Assembly: GCF_023266035.1 (NCBI RefSeq) | Contig: NZ_JAHFRY010000021.1 | Coordinates: 1 to 41,788 of the forward strand | Reading direction: 5' to 3' | Source of the DNA: Nevskia sp. | GTDB lineage: Bacteria; Pseudomonadota; Gammaproteobacteria; Nevskiales; Nevskiaceae | DNA: 41,788 nt | In this document: piece after piece, positions 1 to 9,367 of the stretch | How positions within the stretch are numbered: the first letter of the stretch is position 1 | How the letters are laid out: the number at the start of each line of letters is the position of its first letter | The notes under the pieces: generated by a model | What the model saw: the letters and a program-made list of their open reading frames with translations, nothing else | Database searches by the model: none | Told to the model about the DNA's origin: nothing | Translations under genes and position numbers: made by a program

Positions 1-19
1 TAAAATGAGAATCAATAAC
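1..19 (+). promoter_or_regulatory. Fur box upstream of the FTR1 gene
   Basis: Aligned without gaps to the 19-bp Fur consensus (GATAATGATAATCATTATC), bases 1-19 match at 14 positions, including the core ATGA.AATCA. The site sits 12 bases before the start codon of an iron permease gene, which fits iron-dependent repression. A TATACA hexamer at 23-28 could be the -10 box. The site lies at the window edge, so any -35 box is out of sight. Confidence 0.65.
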
Positions 20-30
20 ATTTATACATC

Positions 31-1980
31 ATGAAAATGCTTTCTCTTTGCGCCAGGCGATTCCTGGCAATAGCCGCGTTGTTCGCACTCTGGTCGGCTT
101 CTCCCGCCTGGGCTGCCGCCCCTGCCGCCAGCGACCAGGCCAAGCAGACCTGGCAATTGCTGGACTACCTCGCGGTTGACTACGGCGGCGCGGTGAGCAA
201 CGGCCAGATTCAAAGTGCCAGCGAGTACGAGGAGATGAAGGAGTTCGCGGCAACCGCCGCACAGCAGCTTGCCGCACTGCCGAGCACTGCGGCGCTGCCC
301 GAGTTGCAGCGGCAGGCCAAAGCGCTCGGAGACCTCATCGCCGCAAAGGCGGACGCCAAGGCCGTGGCCGACAGCGCCCATTCGCTGGCCGCAGCGCTGG
401 TCAAAGCCTATCCGTTTCCGCTCTCGCCGACCCAGCCGCCGGATCTCGCACGCGCCAAGGTGCTGTTTGAAGCCAACTGCGCGGCATGCCACGGGGCAAC
501 CGGTGCAGGCGACGGCCCGCTCGGCGCCAAGCTCGAACCGCCGCCGATCGCCTTCACCGATCGTGATCGTGCCCGTTCGCGCAGCGTGCTCGCGCTGTAC
601 CAGGTCATTTCTCAAGGCGTGACCAGCACGTCGATGCCCAGCTTCGCCACGCTCTCCGACGAGGATCGGTGGGCATTGGCATTTTTCGCCGGCACACTGT
701 CGCATGACGATGCCATGCGCGCACGCGGCGAACAGTCCTGGGGGCGAGACGCCAGCGCCAAGGCTGTCTTTCCCGACCTGGCTGCTGCCGCCACCTTGAC
801 CGAAGCCGCCTTGTCCGAGCGGATGCCCCCGGACGCAGCCCGCGACCTCACCGCCTATGTTCGCCGCCACCCGGAAGTCACCGCTGCCGCGAGCGGCTCG
901 GGCGGACTGGCCTTGGCCCGCACACGCCTTCAGGAGAGCCTTGCCGCGGCGCGCGCGGGCGACCGGGCCAGCGCAACGCGCCTGGGCCTGTCGGCCTACC
1001 TGGATGGATTTGAGCCTCTGGAGCCGGCATTGCGCGCACGCAACCAGACACTTCTCACGGAAGTCGAAAACGCCATGCTGGCCTATCGCGGCGCGCTCGC
1101 CGGCGGGAAACTGGAACAAGCCGATGCCACGGCGCAGAAGCTGGACTATCTCTTTGCCCAGGTGGACGCCGAACTCGGCGCGGACAAGGCAGACCCGCTG
1201 ACCACGTTCATCGCCTCCCTCACCATCCTGCTGCGCGAAGGGGTTGAAGCGCTGTTGATCGTCGTGGGCATGCTGGCCTTCCTGAAGAAGGCAGAACGGC
1301 GCGATGTGCTGGGCTATGTGCATGGCGGCTGGATGGCCGCACTGGCTTGCGGTGGCCTGACCTGGGCGGTGGCCACCTACTTCGTGAGCATCAGCGGCGC
1401 AAGCCGTGAGGTGACCGAGGGGGTTTCATCCCTGTTTGCGGCCGTTGTGCTGCTGAGCGTCGGGCTCTGGATGCACCAGAAAAGCACGGCGGGCAAGTGG
1501 CAGGCCTACCTGAAGGAAAAACTCTCCGCAGCCATGACGCGGCGTTCGGCATGGGCATTGTTCGCCTTGTCGTTCATTGCGGTCTACCGCGAAGTTTTCG
1601 AGACGGTGCTTTTCTATTCGGCCCTGGCCGGCGACGGCAACAATGGAGCCCTGCTCGGTGGATTGGTGGGCGGAGTGGCCGTTCTGGCCGTCCTCGCATG
1701 GTTCATGCTGCGCACCAGCGCCCGCATGCCGATCGGCAAATTCTTCAGTCTCAGCTCGATCCTGGTAGCGGTGCTCGCGGTCGTGCTCGCCGGCAAGGGG
1801 GTTGCCGGCCTCCAGGAGGCCGGCCGGTTGAGCGCCAGCCCGATCCATTGGCCGCGCATCGAAGTGCTTGGCATCTATCCGTCAGCGGAAACCGCCATTG
1901 CGCAAGCCGTGGTGCTTGCCGTTGCTCTGGCAGGCTTTGCCATGAACGCCGTGAAGGCGCGAAATCCCCGGCCCGCGTGA
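31..1980 (+). CDS. Cytochrome c / FTR1-family iron permease fusion
   Basis: A 649-residue membrane protein predicted to import iron across the inner membrane. It has a signal peptide (about residues 1-28, ending near AWA), a helical periplasmic domain, and a class I cytochrome c domain with the haem motif CAACH at 150-154. From about residue 390 follows an FTR1/EfeU-type permease with two REXXE iron-binding motifs, REGVE at 402-406 and REVFE at 520-524. In the FTR1 family ferrous iron is oxidised as it is passed to the permease; here the attached haem domain could accept electrons, which is inference. ATG at 31 has no clear Shine-Dalgarno, and an in-frame ATG at 37 is an alternative start. 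It converges on merA with a 63-base gap. Confidence 0.88.
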   Translation: MKMLSLCARRFLAIAALFALWSASPAWAAAPAASDQAKQTWQLLDYLAVDYGGAVSNGQIQSASEYEEMKEFAATAAQQLAALPSTAALPELQRQAKALGDLIAAKADAKAVADSAHSLAAALVKAYPFPLSPTQPPDLARAKVLFEANCAACHGATGAGDGPLGAKLEPPPIAFTDRDRARSRSVLALYQVISQGVTSTSMPSFATLSDEDRWALAFFAGTLSHDDAMRARGEQSWGRDASAKAVFPDLAAAATLTEAALSERMPPDAARDLTAYVRRHPEVTAAASGSGGLALARTRLQESLAAARAGDRASATRLGLSAYLDGFEPLEPALRARNQTLLTEVENAMLAYRGALAGGKLEQADATAQKLDYLFAQVDAELGADKADPLTTFIASLTILLREGVEALLIVVGMLAFLKKAERRDVLGYVHGGWMAALACGGLTWAVATYFVSISGASREVTEGVSSLFAAVVLLSVGLWMHQKSTAGKWQAYLKEKLSAAMTRRSAWALFALSFIAVYREVFETVLFYSALAGDGNNGALLGGLVGGVAVLAVLAWFMLRTSARMPIGKFFSLSSILVAVLAVVLAGKGVAGLQEAGRLSASPIHWPRIEVLGIYPSAETAIAQAVVLAVALAGFAMNAVKARNPRPA

Positions 1981-2043
1981 AACAAGCCGGCGTCACTGCC
2001 GAGCGTGACTCCTGGAAAAAATCGCGCTCAGCAAGAGATGACG

Positions 2044-4022
<1,979 letters not shown>

Positions 4023-4034
4023 GGTGGATTCCTC

Positions 4035-4385
4035 TCAATAGAACAACGGCAGGACGTACGGAAAAGCGAGGGCAATCAAGACCAGCGCGACCACGATCCA
4101 GAAAATGATCTTGTAGGCCGTCCGCACGCGGGGCACGGCGCAGACCTCATCCGGCTTGCAGGCGTGAACCGGCCGGAAGATGCTGCGCCAGGCGAAAAAC
4201 AGCGCCATCAGGGCCGCGCCGATGAAAATCGGCCGGTAGGGTTCCAACACGGCCAGGTTGGCGATCCAGGCGCCCGAGAAACCGAGCAAGACCAAGATGA
4301 GGGGGCCGAGGCAACAGGCCAACGCAAGAATGGCGGCGAGGCCGCCAGCGGCCAGGGCGCCACGCCCGCTCTTGGGTTCCGACAT
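4035..4385 (-). CDS. merT: Mercuric transport protein MerT
   Basis: An inner-membrane Hg(II) importer of 116 residues with three predicted membrane helices. The cysteine pair Cys24-Cys25 lies in the first helix, and Cys76 and Cys82 lie in the cytoplasmic loop (HACKPDEVC); these are the same four positions as in Tn501 MerT. ATG at 4385 (MSEPKSG) is preferred over an upstream ATG at 4439, which lies inside the promoter/operator region. First gene of the operon, transcribed divergently from merR. Confidence 0.95.
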   Translation of the reverse strand: MSEPKSGRGALAAGGLAAILALACCLGPLILVLLGFSGAWIANLAVLEPYRPIFIGAALMALFFAWRSIFRPVHACKPDEVCAVPRVRTAYKIIFWIVVALVLIALAFPYVLPLFY

Positions 4386-4420
4386 ATGGTTTTCCTTCCG
4401 GGACTTCGCTTGATGCTGTA

Positions 4421-4451
4421 AGGTTACTTCCGTAGTCAACTACGGAGTCAA
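4421..4451 (-). promoter_or_regulatory. MerR-controlled merT promoter and operator
   Basis: On the minus strand TTGACT (4446-4451) and TAACCT (4421-4426) are separated by 19 bases, the over-long spacer typical of MerR-activated promoters. The spacer holds a perfect dyad, CCGTAGT-TG-ACTACGG (4430-4445), which is the MerR operator. The family mechanism is that Hg-bound MerR untwists the spacer so RNA polymerase can read both hexamers. The operator is also close enough to the merR start (4457) for autorepression. Confidence 0.9.
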
Positions 4452-4456
4452 GCGTC

Positions 4457-4864
4457 ATGGAAAGCGCCTCGGACAATCTGACCATCGGCGCCTTTGCCAA
4501 GGCGGCCACAGTCAATGTGGAGACGATCCGGTTCTATCAGCTCAAGGGCTTGTTGCCCCAGCCGGAGCGGGCCTACGGCCGCATCCGCCGCTACGGGCCG
4601 GCAGATGTGGCGCGGGTGAAGTTCGTGAAGTCAGCCCAGCGCCTGGGGTTCAGCCTGGATGAAATCGGCCAGCTTCTGAAACTTGAGGACGGCACCCATT
4701 GCAATGAGGCGGCGGAGCTGGCCTCGCTGCGGCTGGCCGATGTGCGCGCCCGCCTGGTGGACCTCACACGGATTGAGGCGGCATTGTCGAAATTGGTGGG
4801 TGAATGCGACGCGCACCATGGCAATGTGTCCTGCCCGCTGATCGCGGCATTGCACTGCTGTTGA
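4457..4864 (+). CDS. merR: Mercury-responsive regulator MerR
   Basis: A 135-residue activator/repressor of the mer operon. The N-terminal winged HTH (residues 8-75) contains [14 protein letters not shown] dimerisation helix follows, and the Hg(II) ligands Cys82, Cys117 and Cys126 fall at exactly the numbering known for Tn501 MerR. The protein ends in an extra Cys-Cys pair (residues 134-135). It is divergent from merT and separated from it by the operator/promoter. Confidence 0.95.
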   Translation: MESASDNLTIGAFAKAATVNVETIRFYQLKGLLPQPERAYGRIRRYGPADVARVKFVKSAQRLGFSLDEIGQLLKLEDGTHCNEAAELASLRLADVRARLVDLTRIEAALSKLVGECDAHHGNVSCPLIAALHCC

Positions 4865-5002
4865 GCGGAGAAGTTCGGCCGTTCACCTCGCGGCGAAGGG
4901 GCGGACAGGCAAGCGCGGCGCGCGAACCAGATTTAAGGTATTGAGCCGGAGGCGCGATGGGATCAAGACCGGATGGCCACAATTCGGCGCGATAGTGCCC
5001 TT

Positions 5003-5037
5003 TTGCACATTAATTCAATAAATGTTGTATTATCGAA
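5003..5037 (+). promoter_or_regulatory. arsR promoter with ArsR-type operator dyad
   Basis: This AT-rich patch stands out from the GC-rich surroundings. TTGCAC (5003-5008) can pair with TATTAT (5028-5033, spacer 19) or TTGTAT (5025-5030, spacer 16). An imperfect dyad, TTCAATAA (5014-5021) and TTATCGAA (5030-5037), with 7 of 8 pairs, covers the spacer and -10 region. That is where an ArsR repressor would block polymerase until arsenite binds. Which -10 is used cannot be decided by eye. Confidence 0.6.
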
Positions 5038-5039
5038 AT

Positions 5040-5369
5040 ATGAAAGAGACCCAAGCCGTTTCCGCCCTCGGCGCCCTGGCCCACACCCAGCGCCTGCGGG
5101 TTTTCCGCGCCCTGGTGGTCGCCGGCCCCGAAGGGCTGACACCCAGCGCCCTCGCCGACCAGCTCGACGTGGCCCGCAATTCCCTGTCCTTCCACCTGAA
5201 GGAGCTGGCCCATGCCGGCCTGGTCACCATCGAGCAGCAGGGCCGCAACCTGATCTACCGCGCCGACTTCACCCAGATGAACGGACTGCTCGGCTACCTG
5301 ACCGAGCACTGCTGCCAAGGCAGCACATGCGAGGTCAGTGATTCCTCCTCTGCCTGTACTTCCTGCTGA
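5040..5369 (+). CDS. arsR: Arsenite-responsive repressor ArsR
   Basis: A 109-residue ArsR/SmtB-family winged-helix repressor expected to shut the ars operon until As(III) binds. The recognition helix region reads LDVARNSLSFHLKELAHAGL. The likely metalloid ligands are at the C-terminus (EHCCQGSTC) rather than in the DNA-binding helix, as in other ArsR proteins with C-terminal binding sites; a further CTSC ends the protein. Start: ATG at 5040 has no Shine-Dalgarno and would be at or near the 5' end of the transcript. ATG at 5022 lies inside the operator. First gene of a six-gene operon, with arsI 12 bases downstream. Confidence 0.9.
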   Translation: MKETQAVSALGALAHTQRLRVFRALVVAGPEGLTPSALADQLDVARNSLSFHLKELAHAGLVTIEQQGRNLIYRADFTQMNGLLGYLTEHCCQGSTCEVSDSSSACTSC

Positions 5370-5381
5370 AAGGATCTCCCC

Positions 5382-5852
5382 ATGAAGCGCTTTCACGTTC
5401 ACCTGCACGTCGATGACCTGAACCGCAGCATCGGCTTCTATTCCCAACTGTTCGCCGCGCAGCCCGCGCGTGTCGAGGGCGACTACGCCAAGTGGATGCT
5501 CGAAGACCCGCCGGTCAACTTCGCTATCTCCACACGGGGCAACAAACCAGGCATCGACCATCTGGGCATCCAGACCGACGATGCGGAGGAATTGGCCGTG
5601 CTGAAGGCACGCGCCGAGGCGGCCGACATGGCGCTGCTCGACGAAGGCACCACCACCTGCTGCTACGCGCGCAGCGAGAAGCACTGGATCACCGATCCGC
5701 AGGGCGTGGCCTGGGAACACTTTCATACGCTGGGCAGCATCCCGGTCTTCAACGAAGCGGCGCCTGCAACGGGTTCTGCCGCAGCCTGCTGCGCCCCGGC
5801 GCGCGGCAAGCCGGTGGGCGTTGCGGTGAAGCCGGCTTCGTCCTGCTGCTGA
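5382..5852 (+). CDS. arsI: ArsI-type C-As lyase (vicinal oxygen chelate family)
   Basis: A 156-residue cytosolic metalloenzyme of the ArsI/CadI glyoxalase-like family. Characterised ArsI uses Fe(II) and O2 to cleave the carbon-arsenic bond of trivalent organoarsenicals such as methylarsenite. Likely metal ligands are His5 or His7, His60 and Glu112. The vicinal pair Cys93-Cys94 in TTTCCYARSEKHW corresponds to the substrate-binding cysteines of characterised ArsI. A cysteine-bearing tail follows residue 130 and ends in SSCC; I cannot assign its role. A good AAGGA site lies 8 bases before the ATG. The family is sometimes annotated as cadmium-induced protein CadI; the ars context favours ArsI. 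Confidence 0.88.
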   Translation: MKRFHVHLHVDDLNRSIGFYSQLFAAQPARVEGDYAKWMLEDPPVNFAISTRGNKPGIDHLGIQTDDAEELAVLKARAEAADMALLDEGTTTCCYARSEKHWITDPQGVAWEHFHTLGSIPVFNEAAPATGSAAACCAPARGKPVGVAVKPASSCC

Positions 5853-5864
5853 TGTGAGACATCC

Positions 5865-6362
5865 ATGACCACCAACAAGACCTACAACGCCCTGTTCATC
5901 TGCACGGGTAACTCGGCCCGCTCCATCCTGGCCGAAGGCATCCTCAATGAATTGGGCCAGGGGCGCTTTCGCGCCTACTCGGCGGGCAGCCACCCCAAGG
6001 GCGAAGTCCACCCGCTGGCGCTTGCCACGCTGGAGCGGCTGCACATGCCGACCGCCGGCTACCGCAGCAAGAACTGGGACGAGTTCGCGGCGCCCGGTGC
6101 ACCGGAGCTGGATTTCATCTTCACCGTGTGCGACAACGCCGCCGGCGAGGTCTGCCCCGTATGGCCTGGGCGCCCGATGTCAGCGCATTGGGGTGTGCCT
6201 GATCCTGCAGCCGTTGAAGGCACCGACGAGCAGAAGCGCAAGGCGTTCACGGATGCGGCGCTGACCTTGCGCCGGCGCATTGAGCTGTTCCTGTCGCTGC
6301 CATTGCAGCGGCTCGATGCCATGTCGCTGCAGCACGAGCTGCGCAGCATTGGTACGAAGTGA
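5865..6362 (+). CDS. arsC: Arsenate reductase, low-molecular-weight phosphatase type
   Basis: A 165-residue cytosolic enzyme reducing As(V) to As(III) for export. The phosphatase P-loop CTGNSARS begins at Cys13, and Cys89 (FTVCDN) and Cys97 form the candidate shuttle pair that passes oxidation to a thiol donor. The DP motif late in the domain (WGVPDP) supplies the general acid. Length is somewhat above the roughly 130-140 residues of thioredoxin-linked ArsC because of a C-terminal helical extension. It is one of two unrelated arsenate reductases in this operon. Confidence 0.92.
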   Translation: MTTNKTYNALFICTGNSARSILAEGILNELGQGRFRAYSAGSHPKGEVHPLALATLERLHMPTAGYRSKNWDEFAAPGAPELDFIFTVCDNAAGEVCPVWPGRPMSAHWGVPDPAAVEGTDEQKRKAFTDAALTLRRRIELFLSLPLQRLDAMSLQHELRSIGTK

Positions 6363-6372
6363 GGTCTGCGCG

Positions 6373-7458
6373 ATGAGTGTTGGAACCCAAACGGCCGGCC
6401 GCGTGCCGGCCACCTCCACCATGAGCGTCTTCGAGCGCTACCTGAGCGTGTGGGTGCTGCTGTGCATCGTCGCCGGCATCGCGCTGGGCCAGTTCGCACC
6501 CAACGTATTTCAGGCCATTGGCCGCATGGAGATCGCCCAGGTTAATCTGCCGGTCGGTCTGCTGATCTGGATCATGATCGTGCCGATGCTGCTGAAGGTG
6601 GACTTCGGTGCGCTGGGCCAGGTCAAGCAGCACTGGCGCGGCATCGGCGTGACGCTGTTCGTCAACTGGGCGGTCAAACCGTTCTCGATGGCGCTGCTGG
6701 CCTGGATCTTCGTCCGCCAGGTCTTCGCTCAGTGGCTGCCGGCCGACCAGCTCGACAGCTACGTTGCCGGCCTCATCCTGCTGGCCGCCGCGCCCTGCAC
6801 GGCGATGGTGTTCGTCTGGAGCCGGCTGACCGGGGGCGATCCGGTATTCACGCTGTCGCAGGTGGCGCTGAACGACACCATCATGGTGTTTGCCTTCGCG
6901 CCCATTGTCGGCCTGCTGCTGGGCCTGTCGTCCATCACGGTGCCGTGGGCCACGCTGCTGGTATCGGTCGGCCTGTACATCGTGATTCCGGTCATCCTGG
7001 CCCAGCTCTGGCGCCGTGCTCTGCTGAACAAGGGCCAAGCCGCCTTCGACCGGGCGCTGGAGCGCATCGGCCCGCTGTCGATCGCGGCGCTGCTGCTCAC
7101 GCTGGTGCTGCTGTTCGCCTTCCAGGGCGAGGCCATCATCCGCCAGCCGCTGGTCATCGCCATGCTGGCGGTGCCGATCCTGATTCAGGTGTTCTTCAAC
7201 TCCGGCCTGGCCTATTGGCTCAGCCGCAAGGCCGGCGAGCAGCACAGCATCGCTTGCCCCTCGGCGTTGATCGGCGCCTCCAACTTCTTCGAGCTGGCTG
7301 TAGCGGCCGCCATCAGCCTGTTCGGCTTCCAGTCCGGCGCGGCGCTGGCCACCGTGGTCGGCGTGCTGATCGAGGTGCCGGTGATGCTGCTGGTCGTTCG
7401 GATCGTCAACCAAAGCAAGGGCTGGTATGAGTGCGGCCCGAACCCTGCCCGCAGATAA
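6373..7458 (+). CDS. acr3: Arsenite efflux permease Acr3
   Basis: A 361-residue inner-membrane protein with about ten predicted membrane helices that exports As(III), driven by the proton motive force. The ACR3 signature is present: the essential cysteine in LAAAPCTAMVFVWSRLTGGD and the acidic motif GASNFFELAVA. The ATG at 6373 (MSVGTQT) was chosen because it follows the arsC stop by 10 bases; longer versions would run back into arsC. No arsA ATPase gene is present, so export probably relies on Acr3 alone. Also named arsB in many annotations, though it is not the ArsB family. Confidence 0.95.
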   Translation: MSVGTQTAGRVPATSTMSVFERYLSVWVLLCIVAGIALGQFAPNVFQAIGRMEIAQVNLPVGLLIWIMIVPMLLKVDFGALGQVKQHWRGIGVTLFVNWAVKPFSMALLAWIFVRQVFAQWLPADQLDSYVAGLILLAAAPCTAMVFVWSRLTGGDPVFTLSQVALNDTIMVFAFAPIVGLLLGLSSITVPWATLLVSVGLYIVIPVILAQLWRRALLNKGQAAFDRALERIGPLSIAALLLTLVLLFAFQGEAIIRQPLVIAMLAVPILIQVFFNSGLAYWLSRKAGEQHSIACPSALIGASNFFELAVAAAISLFGFQSGAALATVVGVLIEVPVMLLVVRIVNQSKGWYECGPNPARR

Positions 7459-7472
7459 GCAAGGCATTTCCC

Positions 7473-7895
7473 ATGAGCAGTATCACGATATATCACAACC
7501 CCGTCTGCGGCACGTCGCGCAACGTGCTGGCCCTGATCCGCAACAGCGGCGAGGAACCCACGGTCATCGAATACCTGAAGACACCGCCCGACCGCGAAAC
7601 CCTGCAACGCCTGATCACGGACATGGGCGTGCCGGTGCGCGCGGTATTGCGCGAGAAGGGCACGCCCTACGCGGAACTCGGCCTCGATGACCCGAAGTGG
7701 AGCGATGCGCAGTTGATCGACTGCATGCTCCAGCATCCCATTCTGATCAACCGCCCTATCGTGGTGACGCCGCTGGGCACGCGGCTGTGCCGGCCTTCGG
7801 AGGCCGTGCTGGACATCCTGCCGCAATCACAGCGCGGCGCGTTCAACAAGGAAGACGGCGAAGCGGTCGTGGACGCGGAAGGCCGCCGTGTCTGA
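7473..7895 (+). CDS. arsC: Arsenate reductase, glutaredoxin-dependent type
   Basis: A 140-residue ArsC/Spx-fold enzyme reducing As(V) with glutathione and glutaredoxin. The active site [11 protein letters not shown] places Cys12 and His8 as in plasmid R773 ArsC, and the conserved arginine motif RPIVVTP is present. It shares no ancestry with the phosphatase-type ArsC earlier in the operon. ATG at 7473 is 14 bases after acr3; an upstream in-frame ATG at 7431 lies inside acr3. The 3' end overlaps arsH by 8 bases. Confidence 0.93.
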   Translation: MSSITIYHNPVCGTSRNVLALIRNSGEEPTVIEYLKTPPDRETLQRLITDMGVPVRAVLREKGTPYAELGLDDPKWSDAQLIDCMLQHPILINRPIVVTPLGTRLCRPSEAVLDILPQSQRGAFNKEDGEAVVDAEGRRV

Positions 7896-8610
7896 ATCCA
7901 GAATCGACCTACCCAATATCGACACCGCGCTATTCCAACTGCCCGATACCCAACGGCTGCTGACACCCGAGCGCGCCACGCACGCGCCGCGCTTCCTATT
8001 GCTCTATGGCTCGCTACGCGAGCGCTCGTTCAGTCGCTTGGCCGCTGAGGAAGCGGCTCGCATCCTGCGCGCGCTCGGCGGTGAGACGCGCATGTTCAAT
8101 CCCTCGGGCCTGCCACTGGTGGACGATGCACCCGCCGACCATCCCAAGGTCAAGGAACTGCACGAGCTGGCCCAGTGGGCCGAAGGCATGGTGTGGAGTT
8201 CGCCCGAGCGCCATGGGGCCATGACGGGGTTGATGAAGACGCAGATCGACTGGATTCCGCTGTCGGCCGGCGCAGTGCGCCCGACGCAGGGCAAGACGCT
8301 GGCGGTGATGCAGGTCTCGGGCGGCTCGCAGTCCTTCAACGCCGTCAACCAGATGCGCGTGCTGGGCCGCTGGATGCGGATGCTGACCATCCCCAACCAG
8401 TCCTCGGTCGCCAAGGCGTACCAGGAGTTCGACGAGGCCGGGCGCATGAAGCCCTCGGCCTACTATGACCGCATCGCGGACGTGATGGAGGAGCTGATGA
8501 AGTTCACCCTGCTCACGCGCGATGCGGCGCCGTACCTCGTGGACCGCTACAGCGAGCGCAAGGAAAGTGCGGAAGCACTGAGCCGGCGCGTCCAGCAGAC
8601 GGCTATCTGA
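7888..8610 (+). CDS. arsH: ArsH NADPH:FMN-dependent organoarsenical oxidase
   Basis: A 240-residue flavodoxin-like FMN reductase. ArsH enzymes oxidise trivalent methyl or aromatic arsenicals to less toxic pentavalent forms. The FMN phosphate loop [10 protein letters not shown] and the downstream [18 protein letters not shown] and SGGSQSFN motifs are typical. The start is GTG at 7888, translationally coupled to arsC through an 8-base overlap. Last gene of the ars operon; no hairpin terminator is evident in the 95 bases that follow. Confidence 0.93.
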   Translation: MSESRIDLPNIDTALFQLPDTQRLLTPERATHAPRFLLLYGSLRERSFSRLAAEEAARILRALGGETRMFNPSGLPLVDDAPADHPKVKELHELAQWAEGMVWSSPERHGAMTGLMKTQIDWIPLSAGAVRPTQGKTLAVMQVSGGSQSFNAVNQMRVLGRWMRMLTIPNQSSVAKAYQEFDEAGRMKPSAYYDRIADVMEELMKFTLLTRDAAPYLVDRYSERKESAEALSRRVQQTAI

Positions 8611-8705
8611 ACACTCCCCCTAAAAAACAAGCACTTCACTCACCAATCCGTCGTGACGCTAATCTGATGCGCCATCGCAGCGACAGAAACGGATCGGAGA
8701 ACAGA

Positions 8706-9137
8706 ATGGGAATTTCCAGCAGCAAGGTCTACAAGCAGGCCGATGAGGCCGCTGCGTTTGCGCATATCAGGGAGCTCGCAGAAAAGGAACCCGTCGATGA
8801 CGAGACGGCTTCGGAATTGTGGCTTGAGGCAGAAGCCATCGTGGACACCTACATCGAGGCCGCTGAGTCGCGGTCCATAGAGGACTTGCCCTCCAGGCAG
8901 GAACTGGGCGAGTCCTGCTTTTGGCTGTTGTTCCAGACGAAAGTTTTGCGGGAGGACGAGCATTACCGGCTGATCGTCGAACTGCTGTCGCCACAGCTCG
9001 GGCTGTCCCTGTTCGATTTGCTGCCCCGCGTCCGAAAGCTCCGCGAAGCGGCCCTTGACGCACTGGAGGCCATGGTCAAGAAGCCATCAATGGATCGTCC
9101 GACAGCGCCGCAAGCGTGCGAGGACGACCTTTTCTGA
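8706..9137 (+). CDS. Unrecognised helical cytosolic protein
   Basis: A 143-residue, acidic, leucine- and glutamate-rich protein without signal peptide or membrane segment. I do not recognise a family. It reads as a bundle of helices (for example FAHIRELAEKEPVDDETASE). The start at ATG 8706 follows GGAG with good spacing. It lies between arsH and the TA-like cluster, in the orientation of the ars operon, 95 bases from it. Base composition is visibly less GC-rich than the ars genes, suggesting separate acquisition. It could be island cargo of any kind. Confidence 0.7.
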   Translation: MGISSSKVYKQADEAAAFAHIRELAEKEPVDDETASELWLEAEAIVDTYIEAAESRSIEDLPSRQELGESCFWLLFQTKVLREDEHYRLIVELLSPQLGLSLFDLLPRVRKLREAALDALEAMVKKPSMDRPTAPQACEDDLF

Positions 9138-9165
9138 TGGGAAGCTGGTGGCACCTCCGAGCCGA

Positions 9166-9192
9166 AATTCTCGTATCAGCGATACGAGAATT
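9166..9192. repeat. 27-bp palindrome, copy 1
   Basis: A perfect inverted repeat with 12-base arms (AATTCTCGTATC) around a central AGC. It covers the last codons and stop of the truncated antitoxin-like gene at 9176-9367. There is no T-tract on either strand, so a terminator is unlikely. A second palindrome of the same length, ends and centre lies at 10253-10279. Confidence 0.8.
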
Positions 9193-9367
9193 CATCGGCT
9201 GCGGAAGATCGAGCGTCAGCACCGAACGTCCGCGCCATCTGGCGCAGCACAGTCGGCAGTTCGGCCTGGTCGCCGTCCTCCAGAACACCGTTGATGACTT
9301 CGAGCGCGAGCGCCGGGTCGCTGCGGTACAGCTCGGCCATCGCTTCGTCATGGGGTCTGCTTTTCAT
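9176..9367 (-). pseudogene. Truncated addiction-module antidote-like gene
   Basis: A 63-residue product resembling the N-terminal part of small HTH addiction-module antidote proteins, as judged from ALALEVINGVLEDGDQAEL and VLRQMARTFG. Members I know continue for about 35 more residues with the helix-turn-helix; here the match stops after FGA and eleven unrelated residues lead to a stop inside the palindrome at 9166-9192. The start ATG overlaps the stop of the upstream HTH gene by one base (TGATG), so it is co-translated with it. It may be a remnant or a shortened, still functional gene. Confidence 0.55.

Noticed and set aside
22..1323. Long minus-strand frame (433 codons) opposite the FTR1 gene
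   Set aside because: It is antisense to a gene with clear domains, shows low-complexity Arg/Gly/Gln composition, and has no family features.
6247..7467. Minus-strand frame of 406 codons opposite acr3
   Set aside because: Its His/Gln/Asp-rich composition is typical of the antisense of a membrane protein; acr3 is unmistakable.
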